The notes under the pieces: generated by a model
Databases searched by the model: none
What the model was told of the DNA's origin: nothing
The model's input: the letters and a program-made list of their open reading frames with translations, nothing else
Shown: piece after piece, positions 22,297-33,969 of the stretch
Numbering within the stretch: position 1 is the first letter of the stretch
How the letters are laid out: each line of letters opens with the position of its first letter
Program-made: the position numbers and the translations under genes
Assembly (NCBI GenBank): GCA_920105625.2
Contig: OV050032.1
Span: 133,901,897 to 133,965,896 of the forward strand
Direction: 5' to 3'
Source of the DNA: Clusia tigrina
Lineage: Eukaryota > Arthropoda > Insecta > Diptera > Clusiidae
DNA length: 64,000 nt

Positions 22297-23885
22297 TATA
22301 TTAATGCAATATATATTTTTTTAAAAAATTACTTTGTAAATATTAGTACTACTATATGTAAGTTAATTGCATTTGAATAATTTCATTCACGTAGGTAGGC
22401 ATGTATATTTCTATTACTAATTATTGGAATATTTTTAAAATTTATATTGTAAATTAGTAAAAAAAAGAAAAAATTGGTGTATAAAACTAATAAATAATAA
22501 TATGTATTTATTTAATTTTTTTCTTTATCACCAAAAAAGCCACTATCGAATTGCACAGCAGAAGACTAAAAATAATCTTTTGCGGAATGTTATGTACAGA
22601 ATTATAGAAATTTTACTTAATTCAGAATTGCACCAGCAAATACTTTGACTCTCTAATGTACTCCAAAATCAACAAAACTAATATGAGTGTCTTTAACTCA
22701 ATGGTTCACGCGTTGGTCTATAGTTTTTGTGGTTTAAGGTTCGAGCCCCAGCAAAACGCTTCATCAATTTTTTTTTTTTAATTAATAATAATTTTTATAA
22801 ATAGTAATACAAGTATTTTACTATTTTCCATAAATTAGCCAGTATTATTTTACTGGACCAAAACTAGAGCAGAATTATTTCATGCCTGTTATTGAAGAAG
22901 GCTGGAAACGGTGGAGTAGTATGAGAGTCAATCTTGACAAATCATATATAAACATACATATGTATGTATATATTTGTCTTTCGATCATTTTGGCAAGTAG
23001 CGAATTGTGCTATAAAAAGAATGAAATTAAATGAAAATAAAAGCCTCATTTCTCGTGTAGGAGTTTTTGTTGTATGATGTGCGGTGTGGCTTCTTTAAAT
23101 ATAAAGTGAAGCAGAATTAGAATCCAATTTGTCATGAAATTTTCGATATGTCAATATTTTCAGTACGGACAAAGATCAGCACAATTTACTCTTTCGATCT
23201 TATAATTCATATTTTCGCGTTAGCAGCATGTGATCAAACATATTTTGAGTCTATCCGAAGAAAGAATAATTATGCTCAAAAAAACAATTTTGCTAAAATT
23301 AGTGTTGATATTTTAATATTCAATATGTTCGTTTGTTGCCTATTCCAGTAGCATATCTATCTAAAACTTTTTTAGACTAAGTGTACACAGTCATCAAAAT
23401 CAAGGTTTTAAACGTTTTTTGTTACTTTGTCAGATCAGCTTGAAATACTACAACCACATTTTATTACAAATTAAACCACTCGTACGTACATGAATATGTA
23501 CATACATACATATCTATGAACACTGACTATCCGCATTTACAAGTGTATCATATGTTCATTTTTAAAGTAAATTTTACGAACTTCAATATCTATTAAATGC
23601 ATATGTTCTTGCTATACATTGATTTACAAAGTTTTGTAAATAAAACCGTTTATAATGCAATAACCTATATATAAACCTTTATTTCCTATGGCAAAATGTA
23701 GTTCAACCATGATTGTGTTCCAACTCATAATAAACCACTTCATAATCGAAAAGTATTATAATCAAAAATCGATAAAAAATTATTTCAAGTATTTAAAAAT
23801 CCAAGAAATTTAAAATTTATATTAGGATAAATAATGTTTAGTAAAACATATTTTAATATAAGGTGCGTCTTTTTGCCCATTACAT
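22297..23885. other. AT-rich stretch holding one tRNA-like relic
   Basis: Apart from the tRNA-like sequence at 22,690-22,760, nothing is identified. A 67-codon ORF at 23,148-23,351 has a hydrophobic N-terminus but no homology I recognise. Short ATACATACATA-type repeats occur near 22,950 and 23,490. Confidence 0.4.
22690..22760 (+). pseudogene. tRNA-like sequence with good B box
   Basis: A near-consensus A box (TAACTCAATGG, 22,694-22,704) and a perfect B box (GGTTCGAGCCC, 22,738-22,748) are spaced as in tRNA genes, and a T run follows at 22,770. The acceptor and anticodon stems do not pair well. It is either a tRNA pseudogene or the head of a tRNA-derived SINE, perhaps of the same kind as 6716-6785. 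Confidence 0.5.
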
Positions 23886-24543
23886 TTGACATTTACCTCT
23901 AAAAATGTCTACATGATGTGTGCAGGGCTGACCCAAGTCGACTTGCTTGCATGTTTTATCACAAACGCCATTCGAGATACTACAACCGGCAACTCAATCG
24001 CTTTGACGTGGAGACTTGAGTTATTGAAACTAATAAAAATGTGCAAAAACTTCTTACTGTTTCGTGCTTCTTTATGCGTGTGAATTTTGTAATAGAAAAT
24101 GTAGTCACCCTACTAGAAGAAATTAGTGAATTATTCGGATTAAAAGAAAACAGTATTGTATTACGCCGACGATTAGAGGCCAGAAAATGGAAACTCGGCG
24201 AAAAGTTTATACATTATCTGATCGACGAACTAGTGTAGGTAAACCCGTTGCAACTTGAAAAAGAGGAGATTGTTTTGTACGTAATTGAAAGTATAAGCGA
24301 CTATCGTTTACGAACGCAGGCATATTTGCAGTGTTACACCACCAAGGCGTTTTCTAAGGTAGAAGTCAGAGCAACAGCAGTGGAGTCAAGTGTTTGCGAT
24401 CTTAGGTGCAATATCCGAGGACACATCGCAGCTGAATGTCGGAATTCAAAAAGAGAAGTAGGAGCATGCTACGTGTGTGGCAGTAGAGATCATCGAGCAG
24501 CAGTTTGTTCAAAGCAGAAGGGCGTTCATTTAGTCTTGATGTA
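23886..24543 (+). pseudogene. Retrotransposon gag fragment with zinc knuckles
   Basis: Segments in two frames (24,041-24,235 and 24,248-24,541) resemble the C-terminal capsid and nucleocapsid of Ty3/gypsy Gag: LRRRLEARKWKLGEKFIHYLIDELV, VLYVIESISDYRLRTQAYLQ, then two CCHC knuckles. The first is altered (CNIRGHIAAEC, with its leading Cys displaced). The second, CYVCGSRDHRAAVC, is intact. One stop (24,236-24,238) and a frame change separate the parts. No protease or RT follows; a THAP fragment begins 200 bp downstream. Confidence 0.7.
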
Positions 24544-24738
24544 ACGACACAGGTGGTTCAGATAAGTGATGTATCCTAGCCTATTATGTTTTGCTATTCT
24601 CTTTCGGTGTCGGTTCTGCCAAATTATGAAAACCAGTGCCGCCAAAAAATTTGCGCGCTTTATTGAAATTAGCGAAACATAAAATTTTGCTGTTTTTTTA
24701 TAAATTTTATTTATTTATTATTGAGTGAAAATAATAAA

Positions 24739-25117
24739 ATGGGCAAATTTTGTGTAATATGCCGCAAAAGTTGGGGATGTGTTTCAAAGTTCCAAGTGAC
24801 GAGAATAGGCGTCAACGTTGAATCAAAGATAGTGGTGTTTCCTTACCCCAGCAAGCATTCGTTGCCAAAAACATTTTTTAAAAAGTGATTTCATAAATGC
24901 TCCAGGAAGCCATTCGCCAGGTTCATTAGTGCGGTTATTACCAGGTGCAGTGCCTTCCGTATTATTAAATATTAATAAAAATGCGGAAATGAAGTTCAGT
25001 GAAATTAAGCCAAATGTTATGCCGATGGAAGAACATATGGATCGTAATACTGGACTTTTATGTGGTGACATTCATTCCCAAACCCAAGTTACTTTTGCCA
25101 AGTTACTTTTAATTTGA
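24739..25117 (+). pseudogene. Broken THAP-domain coding sequence
   Basis: ATG at 24,739 opens MGKFCVICRKSWG, with the Cys pair that starts a C2CH THAP zinc finger. Across shifting frames come PSDENRRQR, SLPQQAFVAKN and finally GSLVRLLPGAVPS (about 24,925-24,960), the AVP-type box that ends THAP domains. At least two frame changes and in-frame stops inactivate it. THAP domains occur in P-element-type transposases and in host factors; none of the rest of either is visible. A CCAGTGCCGCCAAAAAA motif at 24,631-24,647 just upstream resembles DNA-transposon termini. Confidence 0.55.
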
Positions 25118-25417
25118 AGAAATAATAAGTAGTGGGTTTTTGTGACATTTTTTCCCACTTAAAAAAAATTATTTTGGTTTTATTTTATTGAGCATGTGTA
25201 TAAAAAGAAAATTATATATACTCGTATATTATATATATAATATAACAGTTCGTACGTCAAAAGAGACGGTCGGTCAGAAATTTTTCCAAATCGCGAGTTA
25301 AAATTTCCTTCAAAGCAGATCCAGGTCCTGCTCTCCTGCTCTCCCGCTCTCCTAAACGACACCACTACGAATGCTTCACTACCTTGGAGTGCCCAATGCG
25401 CGACACCCTCTACTATT

Positions 25418-26842
25418 ATGAAACATTATCCACCAAACACAACATCAGGAAGAACAACAACAACACAAAGCGCTTGTACTGTAACCATAGTCGCGACAGC
25501 GACAAGTAGAATGCAAAATTCGAGCGCAATGATCATGTCTACTGACACAACAACACCAATTACAACAGCAACAATTAACACGCAAGTACAAAACTCAAAT
25601 AATAAAGAAACACTAACAAAACTTCAGCGGAGAGTAGCCGAAAGCGAAACCGCGAAAAGCAATCGCCAAACAAATTAACGGACCAAAATAGCAACAACAA
25701 AAGACAGAAAAACAAACCACTGAGCGCGACACAAGCAACACTAAAAGAATATCGGCTGAGTAAGTCAATCGCTCCAAATACACCAAACAGGTTCGAACTA
25801 CTAACACTAAATGACAGAACTGATGAATAAAATAACAGTGGGACAAAAACAAATTCAACCATACAGAAACAAATACCAAAGCATCCTCAAAAACCACCAC
25901 CCATATATATACAAAACGTAGAAAATATTAATGCACTAATTAAAGCTCTAAATCAGCTACCAAATACAAATTACGAGATGAAAGCTCTGAACAAAAACGA
26001 AGTCAAAATACAGCCGACTGAATCTGTGCAGTACACAAGCATAATAAAATTGCTTAAGCAAAAAGAAACCAAATATTATACATTTAAGTCAAAAGAACAA
26101 CGTGGACTTAAGGTAATTTTACGAAATATGCATTACTCAACGGAAAAAGACGACATTATAGCTGAACTGGCAGAGTTAGGACATGAAGTACTAAACATTC
26201 ACAACTTGCAAAAAAATAGACAACCACTTCATTTATTCTCTCTGGAACTTAAACCAAACGATAACAACAAAGACATCTATTCGTTAACCCATCTTCTACA
26301 CTGCAAAGTAAATTTCGAATCACCACACCAAAAAAGAACTATTCCACAATGCAATTGCAAAAATATGGACACACTAAAAACTTTTGTACTAGAGACCCTG
26401 TGTTTGTCAAATGTGCAGGTAACCACAGCACAATTAAATGTAATATCCAATGAAACAGCAAATTAAATGCGCTCTCTGCAATGAAAGCCACACAGCTCAC
26501 TACAAAGGCTTTATGATTTACAAATCACTACAAATTAAAAAATATCCAACTTTACGTAAAAAAGAAATCCCTCCAACTCAAGAACAAAACTTTGCTGAAC
26601 CATCTATAAATATACCCACAGTACAAACACATAAAACCTACACACCTGGAATGTCATATGCTAAAGTAGCAGCAGACTTAACTCAAAACCTTAACGCAGC
26701 AGCAAACAGCATGACACCAACACAGAATAACGACGATCAATCAGATTTAAAAATAATGATGAAACAATTAATAACTCAAATGACAAGTATGATGAACATT
26801 GTGACACTGCTTGTATCAAAACTAGATGGGTTCCAGAAATAA
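25418..26842 (+). pseudogene. Jockey-clade ORF1 (gag-like), frameshifted
   Basis: ATG at 25,418 gives a Thr/Ser/Asn-rich N-terminus (to 25,678). After frame changes, PPPIYIQNVENINALIKALN leads into the frame of 25,978-26,466: YYTFKSKEQRGLKVILRNMH, EDDI-type helix, LGHEVLNIHN and RTIPQCN, the conserved domain that precedes the zinc knuckles in jockey-clade Gag. The knuckles themselves (QKYGHTKNFC and VKCAGNHSTIKC) read in another frame at about 26,355-26,450. A third knuckle (IKCALCNESHTAHYKGF) is back in the frame of 26,450-26,842. At least three frame breaks are present, so it cannot make intact protein. Confidence 0.85.
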
Positions 26843-29474
26843 AATAACTTTTGCTATTTGGAACGCCAATGGCCTATCACGCCACTTACTAGAACTTAAA
26901 ACGTTTATGTACGAAAATTCAATCGATATTATGCTAATATCTGAAACGCATACTACTAATAGAAGCTATAATGACATACCAAACTATAACATTTATTATA
27001 CACACTATCCTGACAATCGAGCCCACGGAGGGACAGCAATTATCATAAAAAAATCTATTAGATGCCTAGAACTAGAAGGATATAAATCACATCATATCCA
27101 AGCAACCTCAATAGAGATAAGTGACTTGAGAGGGCCAATTACTGTGTCAGCTGTATACTGTCCACCCAAACATAACAACACAAAGGCTCAATACATAGAC
27201 TATTTAAAATCATTGGGTAGTCGTTACATAGCTGGAGAAGACTATAATGCAAAAAACTCCATATGGGGCTCAAGACTGACAAACGTGAAAGGCCGCCAAC
27301 TACTAGACGCTATAAAACAGAATAATAGTCCCTTTATTAGCACGGGAGAACCAACTTATTGGCCAACAGACAACAAAAAATTACCTGATTTAATTGATTT
27401 CTGTGTTACAAAAATCATATTGCACGACCACTTAACAATAAAAACATGTCTAGATTTATCATCAGACCATTCTCCAATTCTATTGACCCTTCAAAACACA
27501 CCGGATACAAAAATAGCTGCTGGCTTATATAACTACAAAACCGACTGGAACAAATTTCGCCAATTAATGGAAAATGACATGACAACAAACATTTTATTGA
27601 AATCAGATAAGAAACTTGACAACATCGTCAAAGCAGCAACTCAATCAACCCCAATTCTAAGCCCATCCCAAATTACTACTGTCCAAGCTCACATTAAGCA
27701 TAAAATAAGACAAAAAAGGAAACTCAGGAACAGATGGCAAAGCACTAGACACCCAGACCCAGACGACAAAGCCAAATTCAACAAAGCGGCAAATGAACTG
27801 AAGATAATATTGAAACAATTTGAGGAGAAAAAATTTTAAAGTTATGTAAAGAACTTAGGAACGACAACATCAACGAACTACTCTTTATGGAGGGCAGTCA
27901 AAAAACTAAACAGTGCAATACCACATAAACCCCCCATAAAAACACTAGATAATACTTGGGCAAAAACGAATAAACACAAAGCAAATACTCTTGCAAAACA
28001 TTTTGAAACGGTATTCAGAAACGACATGGACAATCAAATTACCGAGCTTACCAATACCGAAAGTACCCGAAACACTGCAATAAAAATGACAACGATATCA
28101 GAAATCAAGAATAAAATCAAGAATTTAAAAAACAAAAATGCACCTGGATATGATATTATTAACGGAAAAATACTGAAAGAACTACCTGACATAACAATAG
28201 TCTATATTAGAAATGTATTTAATGCTATAATAAGGCTTAACTATTTTCCAATCTTGTGGAAAGTAGCACAAATAACAGCTATCCCACAGCCAAATAAGGA
28301 CGCAACAAGAACCAGTTCATATCGACCTATCAGTCTCTTGCCAACTCTTTCAAAGATATTTGAAAAAATATTATTTGACAGAATTGAGCCTATCTTGATA
28401 CAACAAAAAGCTTTGCCAAGCCATCAATTCGGCTTTAGACGAAACCACTCAACTGTGCAACAAGTTCATAGAGTTGTGAACAAAATCATGGATGATATTG
28501 ACAAAAAGAAGTACTGCGTGGCTGTATTCCTGGACATTGCGAAAGCGTTTGACAGAGTGTGGCACAAAGGACTTCTGAATAAACTAAATAAATTTCTACC
28601 TTTAAACTATTATTACTTGCTAAGCAGTTATATCACCAACAGATACTTTTACATTAAATATGACGATGGATGCTCTGATATCCTAACAATGACAGCGGGA
28701 GTGCCTCAAGGCAGTGTGCTGGGTCCACTCCTATACCTAATATACACTGCAGACATTCCAACCCCAAAGAGACAAGGAACCATGATAGCAACATTCGCGG
28801 ATGAAACGGTCCTCTTAGCATCCAATCAAGATGAAAAAGCGGCGACAGACATACTTCAACAAATAATTAAAAATATAGTCTCGTGGTTCGAGAAATGGGG
28901 ATTAGAAGTTAACAGAGAGAAAACTGTCCAAGTAATATATACGAATAGAAACTCTGCTAAACACCCACTTACAATAAAATACGAAATTATAAAAATTTGC
29001 ACCAGCGCAAAATACCTTGGCATAGCAATCGACGCAAAACTTACATGGAGACAACATATATTAAATAAACGAAATGAAATAAAAAGTAGATTCAAACAAT
29101 TAAACTGGTTACTAAGACTTAGTTCAAAGTTATCACTGTATAATAAAATAATGATATATACATCAATGATAACACCCATCTGGAAATATGGGATCGAAGT
29201 ATGGGGGACAGCAAGCAAAACGAATATACAACTGATTCAAAAAACACAATGCAAAATACTGCGGACAATAACAAAAGCCGACTGGTATATAAGAAATGAA
29301 GACATACACCACGATCTCAACATTGACTCGGTGGAAGACACCATTAAAAAATGTAGCAGCAAATACACAGAGCGCCTAAAAATTCATCAAAACCGAGACG
29401 TGCTCCAATTGCCGGCATTGGAAAAAACAAAAAGAAGAATTGGACCCACAGAACTTCCACATAGAATATTTTAA
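26826..29474 (+). pseudogene. Jockey-clade ORF2: endonuclease and reverse transcriptase, one stop
   Basis: ATG at 26,826 overlaps the end of ORF1 by 17 bp in a different frame, as in jockey. The endonuclease comes first: IWNANGLSRH, SETHT, GGTAIIIKKSI, AGEDYNAKNSIWGSR and SSDHSPILLTL. A single TAA at 27,837-27,839 interrupts the otherwise continuous frame. RT follows: SSYRPISLLPTLSKIFEK, HQFGFRRNHSTVQQVHR, CVAVFLDIAKAFDRVWHKG (first Asp) and AGVPQGSVLGPLLY. The catalytic pair then reads FADE (28,794-28,805) instead of the usual FADD. The thumb ends with TAA at 29,472-29,474. Only one stop and the D-to-E change are evident, so this is a young copy compared with its neighbours. Confidence 0.93.
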
Positions 29475-29653
29475 ACTACACTTTTCGTATATAAGTTAAT
29501 TATATATAATTAAATTAAATTATGTTCTGTGGTAATGACTAAAGAACATACTAAGGTCCATAGTAGCATTTAAAAATTACTTCTTGTTCACGAACAGAAT
29601 GTAATTAAAAATGGGGCAAAAATAAAAAATAAAAAAAAAAATAAAAAAATAAA

Positions 29654-29654
<1 letters not shown>

Positions 29655-29748
<94 letters not shown>
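29655..29748. repeat. (TA)n microsatellite at jockey 3' tail
   Basis: Follows an A-rich tail of the form AAAAATAAAAAAATAAAA, and may have grown from that tail. Confidence 0.95.
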
Positions 29749-29751
<3 letters not shown>

Positions 29752-29959
29752 TTCTGGAATGCTATTACGCTGGGTAAATTGTTGATTTACATATATTTAT
29801 TTATTTAGGTATTTTTGATTTTCCTCTCGCTACATAATAAACTAAAATGAAAATGTATGAGAATAATAAAATCAGTTTATTAAATTAAAAAATTATCTCT
29901 GCCGTTATAAAATTAAAATTTCAGCCGTCAAAGAAATTTTTCGTCCGTTACTACAAATA

Positions 29960-32940
29960 TTCCCATGCCCCCGGAACCCGCCTGCTGATGATTTTGACAG
30001 ACGCGAGATCAGAATTCTATCAAAATTTATCTGCACCACCTGTGTCGTTGCATCAAGCATTTAATTGAGGACTATGTGAGATTGTTTCATACTGTTATTA
30101 AAGATATTACAAACATTTCGTTTTCATTAGAATGTCTAATTGATACTGGAAGCCCAATCAGCTTTATAAAACGGTCCTTTGTCAATGGAAAGGTGGACTT
30201 GGTTCAAATGTCAAATTTAAATACATCCTCTTTTGGTTTAAATACGAAGAAATTGTAACTTATGGAAAGTTTTTGTGTTACTTTGAAATAAACAGTGAAT
30301 TTTTTGCAAAAAATTTTTTAGTGGTTGACGACAAAACTATGCATTATAAGGCTGTGTTGGGCAGAGATTTTTTAGAAGTTTGTAAATTCAAGTTAGGTAG
30401 AGCGAGTAAAATTAAGACAAAAAATACCTAGTGATAACTTGAAAAATATATCGTTAATTAATGATTGTGATTTATAAAACGAAAATAAAAATTTTGATTT
30501 CAAAAGCGATGCCTTACGATCAGGTCAAAATGAGTCTTATTTTGAAGAAAAATTTTGTGATGTATTCGATGCTTTAAGTAGTAAATATGATAAGAGAGAA
30601 GAGCAGGATTTTACAAGGCAGCTTTTGCTGATTTACAATGTAGAGAAACAAAGTTTGAAAGTCGGTTCTAAGTTAAGTTATCATACAGAAAAGTTGTACG
30701 GAATTTTTATGAAATACTATAAAGATACTAAGCACTGTGATGAACCTAAAATTAAAAGCGAGATGAAAATGGTTGTTGAAAATGTTAAGGCTTTTAGTTG
30801 TCCTCCAAGGCGTTTGTCATACACGGAGAAAAGTGAGTTGCACTATTTAAAAAATAAAATAATTAGACCAAGTGAGTCGGAATTGTACTGGTTCGTAAGA
30901 AAACAGGCGATATTAGAATGTTTGTAGACTTCCGAACGCAATATAAAATAACGGCTAAAGATAATTACTCTATACCTTGAATAGATGATTTACTTGATAG
31001 AATGGCAGATAAACTTTTTTTTACAAAACTAGACTTAAAGAATGGTTTCTTCCATGTACTTATGCATCTAGACTCAATAAAATATACCGCCTTTGTGTAC
31101 CAGTTTACTGATTACTTTTGTATCTATAACTATTCTATATGACTACTTTTGTATTTAGTACTAGTTTATTATATTACTTACTATTAATTACATGATTGTA
31201 ACAGAATGAAACTCTGTCGCTGCCACACGTGAGTAGCGTCAGTTTGAAATAGACGATCAAAGCGTACAGAAGTGTTTTATTTACTAAGTTTACAGTTCTA
31301 AGCTTACATTCGGCATGCCATTAGGCCAATTTGAATCTTTTACGCATTCCATTCGGGCTTAAAAATACACCGTCAACATTTCAACGTTTTGTGAATAAAA
31401 TTTTTTGATTGATAAGTGCGAATTTTTGCAGAATGAGATTAAATATATTGGCTACACAATTTCAAAAGATGGAATTAAAGCTGACGTAAAAGGGTTAGAA
31501 GAAGGTAAGAATTTTCTGGTGCCAACCAAGGTCCGTGCGGTGCAAAGTTTTTTAGGACTGTGTATATTTCAGGCGGATGGATTGTTAAAGATTAATTGCT
31601 AAGCCGAAATTAATAATTTAACACGAAAAGATAAAAAGTTTAATTTTAGAGTTGAAGAAGAGAAATATTTTGAGTTATTGAAACAAAAGTTGTTGGAAGC
31701 GCCAATACTAGCGATTTATGATCCAAAGGATGAAACGGAGTTACATTGCGATCCGAGTACACTAGGTTTCGGGTCAATGGTAATGCAACGTAAGGCTGAC
31801 AAAAAAATGCACCCCATGTTCTATTTCTCAAAACGTACTAGTGAGGCAGAATCGAAGTATCATGGTCTTGAGTTAGAAACTTTGTTCATAACTTAAGCAC
31901 TCCAGAGGTTCCGTGTATACCTGAAAGGACTCAAATTTAAAATAGTCACCGACTGCAATTCTTTGACATTGAACAAAAAGAGCTAAATCCAAGAATAACT
32001 TTAAAATTTCGATAGATCTGATATCAAAAAATTATTAGTTTGCAAAAATGAAGGGAAAAACTACAAACCATATACGGAATTGTTTAAAATGCATAGTGTT
32101 TTCGTCGAAACAGCGGAAGGAAGATGGATTTTTAAATCATATTCCAAAAGCTAGTGATCCATTTGAATTAATAGATGTGGATCATTTCGGACCGGTTGAT
32201 AATTCATGTGCCAAGAAACTTATATTTGTAGTTATAGATTCGTGTACAAAATTTGTCAGACTGTATACTACAAAAGCAACTAATACTAAAGAAGTAATTA
32301 GCACACTTAAAGATTATTTCCGCTCATATAGTTGACCGAAAACAATTATAGAAACGACTATATGCAGTTTGTAGTTTTAACATATATAAATATCAACAGG
32401 ATCGCCATAGGCGAATGGTCAAGTAAAGATGGTGAATAGAAGTCTAGGGCCAATGATAGCAAAAATAATTCGTTACTGAGCGAAATATTCATTGGAAACT
32501 GTTGAATACACCTTGAATAATAGAATTCACAGAACAATAAAACAAAATCCGAGCCATTGGTTTTTGGCATTAAACAACGGGGTAAAGTTACAGATTCGCT
32601 AAATGAAGAAATTAAAGAAGGAACACCAAAACTTGCTCAACGAAGTCATAAAGAGATTAAGGTGCAAGCTACAGAAAACGAAAAGCGCTTACAATCTTAT
32701 AATAATACTTATGTTAATAATAAACGGTGGGTTGCGAGTCAGTACAAGGAAGACGATTACGTTTTAATTAAAAATTTCGACTCAACTGCAGGCGTATAAA
32801 GAAAGTTAGTCCCTAAGTTTAAAGGACCTTACTGAATCTCAAAAGTTTTACATAATGACCAATACGTGTTGCAGGACGTAGAAGGTTTCCAACAGTCCAG
32901 GATGCCTTATAAAGGAATTTGGGTTTCGCTTATGGTTTAG
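29960..32940 (+). pseudogene. Decayed Ty3/gypsy pol with insertion and deletions
   Basis: Domains are in order but in many frames. Protease comes first (CLIDTGSPISFIK, 30,136-30,174; YKAVLGRDFLEVC, about 30,349-30,387). The RT N-terminus follows (SCPPRRLSYTEKSELHYLK, 30,799-30,855; KIIRPSESELYW), then FTKLDLKNGFFHVLMH with the first RT Asp (about 31,020-31,068). An insertion (31,098-31,317) interrupts RT, and the YxDD loop is deleted just before DKCEFLQNEIKYIGYTIS (31,408-31,461). RNase H remains include ELHCDPSTLGFGSMVMQRK. A deletion near 32,035 joins to the integrase zinc region (HIRNCLKCIVFSSKQRK) and a partial core (LIDVDHFGPV, 32,169-32,198). The tail resembles an integrase C-terminus and ends GLGTW-like near 32,930. 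No LTR is recognised. Confidence 0.8.
31098..31317. mobile_element. Unidentified 220-bp insertion in gypsy RT
   Basis: RT homology stops at KYTAFV and resumes at PLGQFES with no coding sequence lost beyond a codon or so. The inserted AT-rich sequence contains CCACACGTGAG and AAGTGTTTTATTTACTAAG, and its size would suit a solo LTR or MITE. No clean TG...CA pair with a target-site duplication could be set, so the class is open. Confidence 0.5.
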
Positions 32941-32944
32941 CGCA

Positions 32945-33250
32945 ACAAACAGAAGTGCTGCCAAGACCCTTTTGTTGTCTATTGTGAAAGAGAAAAAGAT
33001 TAAACCAAGAATAGACTGCTGTAATTATATAAAAAGCTGTAATTATATAATATGGTTGTAACCTAAATAATCATATATATTGTATATTATCATGTATTAA
33101 CGGCTCTATTCTGTCAAAATTCACTAACCCGTGACAATGGTGAATGCAAATTTGTAAATAAAAAGTTCTGGCCGTATTCTGGCAAAACATTTACAAGGGG
33201 AAAGCTCCAAAAGCCGAACCAAAGCAAGGTGAAAGCTACATAGAGAAAAC
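32945..33250 (+). mobile_element. MITE-like copy of the Harbinger-related repeat family
   Basis: Successive blocks match other places in the window. GTGCTGCCAAGACCC and GTCTATTGTGAAAGAGAAA match 45,205-45,245. CTGTAATTATATAAAAAGCT matches 45,275-45,295. GGTTGTAACCTAAATAATCA matches 46,330-46,349. CGGCTCTATTCTGTCAAAAT through AAATAAAAAGTTCTGG and ACAAGGGGAAAGCTCCAAAA match 46,774-46,878. The 1-kb block that carries the transposase relic at 45,300-46,326 is missing here. Confidence 0.65.
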
Positions 33251-33310
33251 AGTTCATTTGAGTGGTGTATTCAAAGCGCTAAAATTTCAATTAAGACAAG
33301 AAAAGAATAG

Positions 33311-33440
<130 letters not shown>

Positions 33441-33774
33441 ATGCACTTATAAATATTAAATATATAAAAAATATTGTTAATCGATTCTCGACCTCCGATT
33501 GAAATTTAATTAATTTATTTTTCTAAATGAATTTGTAGAAAAATAAATTAATTATATAAGAAATATATTTAAAAACGAAATAAAACGCCACCATGTTGAT
33601 GCTGGAGTAGCCCTTTATAGTCATGTATAGCGACAGCGGGGTTTCGAAAATGAGTTTAATGAAATGTACGCACTTCTAAGCATAAATGAGTATTTATCCC
33701 ATTTTTATAGCACTTCTCTTATGGCGAGTAAACTTCTAGAGACAGACGGGTGTCTCATAGCATTGATAGCATTA
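33441..33774. other. Non-coding stretch
   Basis: No ORF or repeat with recognisable identity. It may contain the 3' part of the element represented by the Harbinger-like fragment that follows. Confidence 0.35.
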
Positions 33775-33969
33775 TTAGTCACACATTTCTGATATGAGCC
33801 ATGTCCGAGAAAGAGCCGCCAAGAACCGTACTGCGAATGGCAAATATATTGTTTGTGTATCGTGCGGCTCCAACTGCTCGATTAGGCTGCGACACAGCGA
33901 TCGACTGAGGAGATAACTGCTTGAAAATTCCTCTTCACTGAGTGAAAAGGGATCACTCAAGTCTCGCAT
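33775..33969 (-). pseudogene. PIF/Harbinger transposase N-terminal fragment
   Basis: The 64-residue frame starts MRDLSDPFSLSEEEF, continues YLLSRSLCRSLIEQLEPH and ends FAVRFLAALS. This matches the helical N-terminal region of HARBI1-like transposases, where an (F/Y)RLSK...LI..L box precedes a V.(R/Q)xLxAL(R/S) box before the DDE core. It is open from ATG to stop, but it stops well before the first catalytic Asp, and no downstream exon can be identified toward 33,460. It may be one exon of a decayed element. Confidence 0.5.

Larger units (their letters stand above)
25240..29640 (+). mobile_element. Near full-length jockey-clade non-LTR retrotransposon
   Basis: It contains a short leader, ORF1 (gag-like), ORF2 (endonuclease plus reverse transcriptase), an AT-rich 3' UTR and an A-rich tail (29,620-29,660) that merges into a (TA)n tract. 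The 5' limit near 25,240 (ACAGTTCGTACGTCAAAAGA) is an estimate; no target-site duplication could be matched because both flanks are simple sequence. Nucleotide and protein similarity to 10,960-12,447 shows the two copies belong to one family. Confidence 0.85.

Noticed and set aside
25575..25900. Two 95-codon minus-strand hydrophobic ORFs
   Set aside because: Antisense shadows of the jockey ORF1 region.
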